From contig NC_088777.1 of the NCBI RefSeq assembly GCF_954871325.1, forward strand, positions 43,191,366-43,255,365: 64,000 bases of DNA, written 5' to 3'. Shown in pieces: positions 61,324 to 64,000 of the stretch. The number at the start of each line of letters is the position of its first letter. Within the stretch, counting starts at the first letter, position 1. The notes beneath the pieces were generated by a model. It made no database searches. It was not told the origin of the DNA and worked only from the letters and a program-made list of their open reading frames with translations. The DNA is from Gordionus sp. m RMFG-2023 (Eukaryota > Nematomorpha > Gordioida > Chordodea > Parachordodidae). The translations under genes and the position numbers were made by a program.

Positions 61324-63520
61324 TTAAGAACTACTATCAGATGATGATTCCCTTCGTTTGGTCTTATTATTTGTACGTTTTTTACCATCCCCTTTTTTAT
61401 CGTGTTTGATTATTTGGTTTCTCGATCTATTCATTTTTTCGTTTTTGACATTATCATCACCTGAAGAGCTGTCACTCGATGAGTTATTCGATTTTCCACC
61501 CCTATTTGATCGATGTTTGGAATTAGAATGAGACCTTTCGTGTTTTCGAACAGTTTTACTATGATTCAGACGTTTTTCGCATTGTTTTCCGTCGTATTTT
61601 GAGACGAATAATCGACTTTCATTTCGTCGGTTATTATTAGTATCATTGTTAGATGAATCGCTACAATATTTCTTTTCATCTCTATATTTAATTGGTAATT
61701 CTATATTTTTAAATTGAAAAAAAATCACATTATAATAATTATATAAATTAAATTCAAAATGTCAGATATGAGCAGAAAAAGATAAAGTTTTATTCCTTCA
61801 TCGAAATTTAAATATAAGCAATATTTGCATATCATAATTTTTAGAAAATTGCCAATATATTCTATGGATATGATGAAAAAATTTAAGAAAAACATGTGAG
61901 GACACTTTACATATAAAGAGTAAATAAATATTTATGATAATTGGTCCAGTATCAATAGAAAAATTGGTTTCGATTCATATCTATAATAATTCGAGCCTAT
62001 CATTTTTATCAAAATTCATTAGCATATAATATTATGATACAATATCACAATATAAATAATGGCAGGTGACTGATCGGTCGGAATTTAAAAATAACGGACA
62101 AATAGTTTTAGATCGATACGATAATATGATCATTTAATTCAATATACCTTTTAACTTTATTTTAATTTACCATAATTGATATTCAAATTAGTGATCTGCA
62201 TCGGGCCTAATTTTTTAATCCCAGCTCGGCCCGAAATTTTTTTTAAAAAGTTTTACCGGCTTGGTTCGAAATTATTTTAAAAAGTTTTGCCGGCCCGACC
62301 CGAACCCGAAATTTATTAATAAATTTACCGGCCCGGCCAGGCCCGAATTTATTTAAATATAGAAATTTATTTTTATAATTACTTAAAATAAAAGACATAT
62401 GTTATATAGAGTTTAGTTTCAATAAATTAAATCAAAAATTTTTATTTTACATAAAAAATTCAATATAAAATTGATAAATTTAGATATATTTAATAAAATT
62501 TCCAAGGTCCGACCCGACCCGGCCCGAAGCCCATTCGGGCTGGGCCTAACTTTGCAGATCTCTAATTCAAATAATATTTCACAAATTATTAAATAGAAGT
62601 TTAAAAAATTATATTCGCCAGTTGAACATTAAATTTAAGATCTTAGAATGTTTTTTGAGCACTAGTATGTATTTAAGCAGACAAATTACTTGATTCATTC
62701 ATCCTTTCATCTCTAGAGTTAACGTCTTTTCTACGAGTGTTAAGGCTGGGTCTATTCGCGTCTCCATCCCCAGTTGCGTCATTTTTATGCCCAAAAATAT
62801 CATGATCTTGTAATCCCGATGCGTTTGGTATTTTTCTAATCTCACTTCTTACCTTTTTATTATCCAAATAATGTGTGTCCTCGATATTACTTTTCTCGTA
62901 TTTTTCATCTCTACGATTTTTTGTATTCGTTTCAGGCGGAACACCGAAAAAATCTTCAGCTCGGGCTTCGTGTTTCTTCTTGTCCTGATCCTTCGATTTT
63001 TCAACTTGTTTGAGTTGACGGGAATTTATTTTTGTTTGGTCCCTTTTTAAGAAAAAAATATTAAAAATATAACAAGATGACTTCTAGTTATCTTTTTATA
63101 AATATTTTATGGCTACCTTTTATCGCTTCTTTGGCAAGATATATATATTTTTAAAATTATAATTAAGTTAATTGTTAAAATTAATTCTAAAATGGAAAAT
63201 AAATAACATATTTCATAATAACCCGTGACGTGAGGGCTTAACGATAAGCTGTTACAACTTTTTAAAATATTTAAATAATGTGATGCTAATAAAAATTTAT
63301 ATATTTTTATAGCCTAAGTGAGGAGTAACGAGGATATAGGAATTAGGCAGAATTTAAGTTAATTTTTTTTAGTAATATCTTAATCCCTCTTACCTTAATT
63401 AGCCTTTTAAAAATCACCTGTTCAAAACTATCAACAATAAAATCTTTTAAAATAAATATTTTTTATACTTTTCATTGATTTCTGAAATTAATTCTTCTCT
63501 AAGTTTTTCAATTTTAAAAA
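61324..63520 (-). CDS. 3' part of a gene for a charged, Ser/Arg/Lys/Asn-rich protein
   Basis: Exons on the minus strand: 63520-63469, 63042-62690 and 61700-61324 (ends TAA), with compatible phases across both introns. The product begins inside a helical segment (KIEKLREELISEINEK), then ARAEDFFGVPPETN, a long acidic/basic disordered part, and finally a low-complexity tail with HSNSKHRSNRGG, SSSDSSSGDD and KTKRRESSSDSSS. Repeated RS, SDSS and lysine clusters are typical of nuclear RNA-processing or chromatin proteins, but I cannot name a family. Exons 5' of 63520 are expected and may lie outside the window. No domain with catalytic residues is seen. Confidence 0.6.
62189..62564 (-). mobile_element. 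hAT non-autonomous element with TSD, 376 bp
   Basis: On the plus strand it starts TAGTGATCTGCATCGGGCC and ends AACTTTGCAGATCTCTA, with the perfect 8-bp duplication ATTCAAAT at 62181-62188 and 62565-62572. It is the inverted sister of 37796-38208 and inserted in an intron of the gene at 61324-63520. Confidence 0.92.
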
Positions 63521-63719
63521 CTAATATTTTTAAATTGAAAAAAAAATGAAAATGTTTAATTAAAAATATCTATTATAATATTGTTACTTGATATGAAAAA
63601 AAGATGGAGATGTATTCATATGATTTTAAACAATTTATATTTAAATTCGACTTTAAAATATATTAAACTTTTAATACTCCAAAAAAAAATAAATCATCTG
63701 TATTACAGGCTTGAAAGAA

Positions 63720-63850
63720 TACAAATCGAATAGTTTATTTGTAATTTTACCAATCGAATAAGAGTAAATTTTATTTTTCATATGAATATGAAATAGTATA
63801 GTAAGATATTCGATTAGGAATATTAATAATTATTTGATTCACATTCGTTT
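63720..63850. repeat. CGAATA-rich repeat fragment
   Basis: A short block with AATCGAATAG, ATTCGATTAG and CACATTCG motifs, similar in composition to 1150-1930 and 38215-38640. Boundaries are not defined. Confidence 0.35.
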
Positions 63851-64000
63851 TTGAATATACCTATCTTAAAGAAAACTGTTAATTATTATTTTAATTAGTC
63901 CCCACTTCTTCTGGTTTTAAATTTTAATTTCGCTTAACTCCTGCTATTTTAAGGATTTTTTAAGTGGCCACCCTTCTGCAAACAACCTTCATAATTGCTT

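Overview
The window is AT-rich eukaryotic DNA with spliceosomal introns. The host genes I recognise are PAN2, a nose-resistant-to-fluoxetine (NRF-6) type acyltransferase, frataxin and HDAC8. The NRF family points to an animal, probably an invertebrate. Several introns are only 36-53 bp with clean GT...AG ends, while others are swollen to kilobases by transposons. I cannot place the species from this window. There is no sign of bacterial, organellar or rRNA sequence.

Layout: 1-8.0 kb is repeats only. 8.1-8.9 kb holds a two-exon gene of unknown function (+). 11.3-11.6 kb is a LINE 3' remnant. 12.3-28.3 kb is a nearly complete PAN2 gene (+), whose introns carry several DNA-transposon remnants. 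28.5-33.0 kb is the three-exon NRF-type acyltransferase (-), convergent with PAN2 and 277 bp away. 33.8-46.4 kb is almost gene-free and dominated by hAT elements, including a 3.9 kb hAT transposon with a perfect 8-bp target-site duplication. 47.5-52.1 kb holds a small unknown gene followed 8 bp later by a four-exon frataxin gene (+). 54.0-56.3 kb is a nine-exon HDAC8 (-), with three different tandem-repeat arrays upstream of its start. 61.3-63.5 kb is the 3' part of a charged Ser/Arg/Lys/Asn-rich protein gene (-).

The genes are not functionally linked: mRNA deadenylation (PAN2), membrane acyl transfer (NRF), mitochondrial Fe-S cluster assembly (frataxin) and protein deacetylation (HDAC8). The strongest structural theme is a swarm of hAT-superfamily DNA transposons and short non-autonomous derivatives. 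For five of them I read identical 8-bp target-site duplications directly. The most interesting host-gene observations are a Gly-to-Cys change in the HDAC8 active-site HHGDG motif, a 42-bp HDAC8 intron that is in frame and stop-free, the 8-bp gap between the small gene and frataxin, and exon-like segments inside a PAN2 intron.
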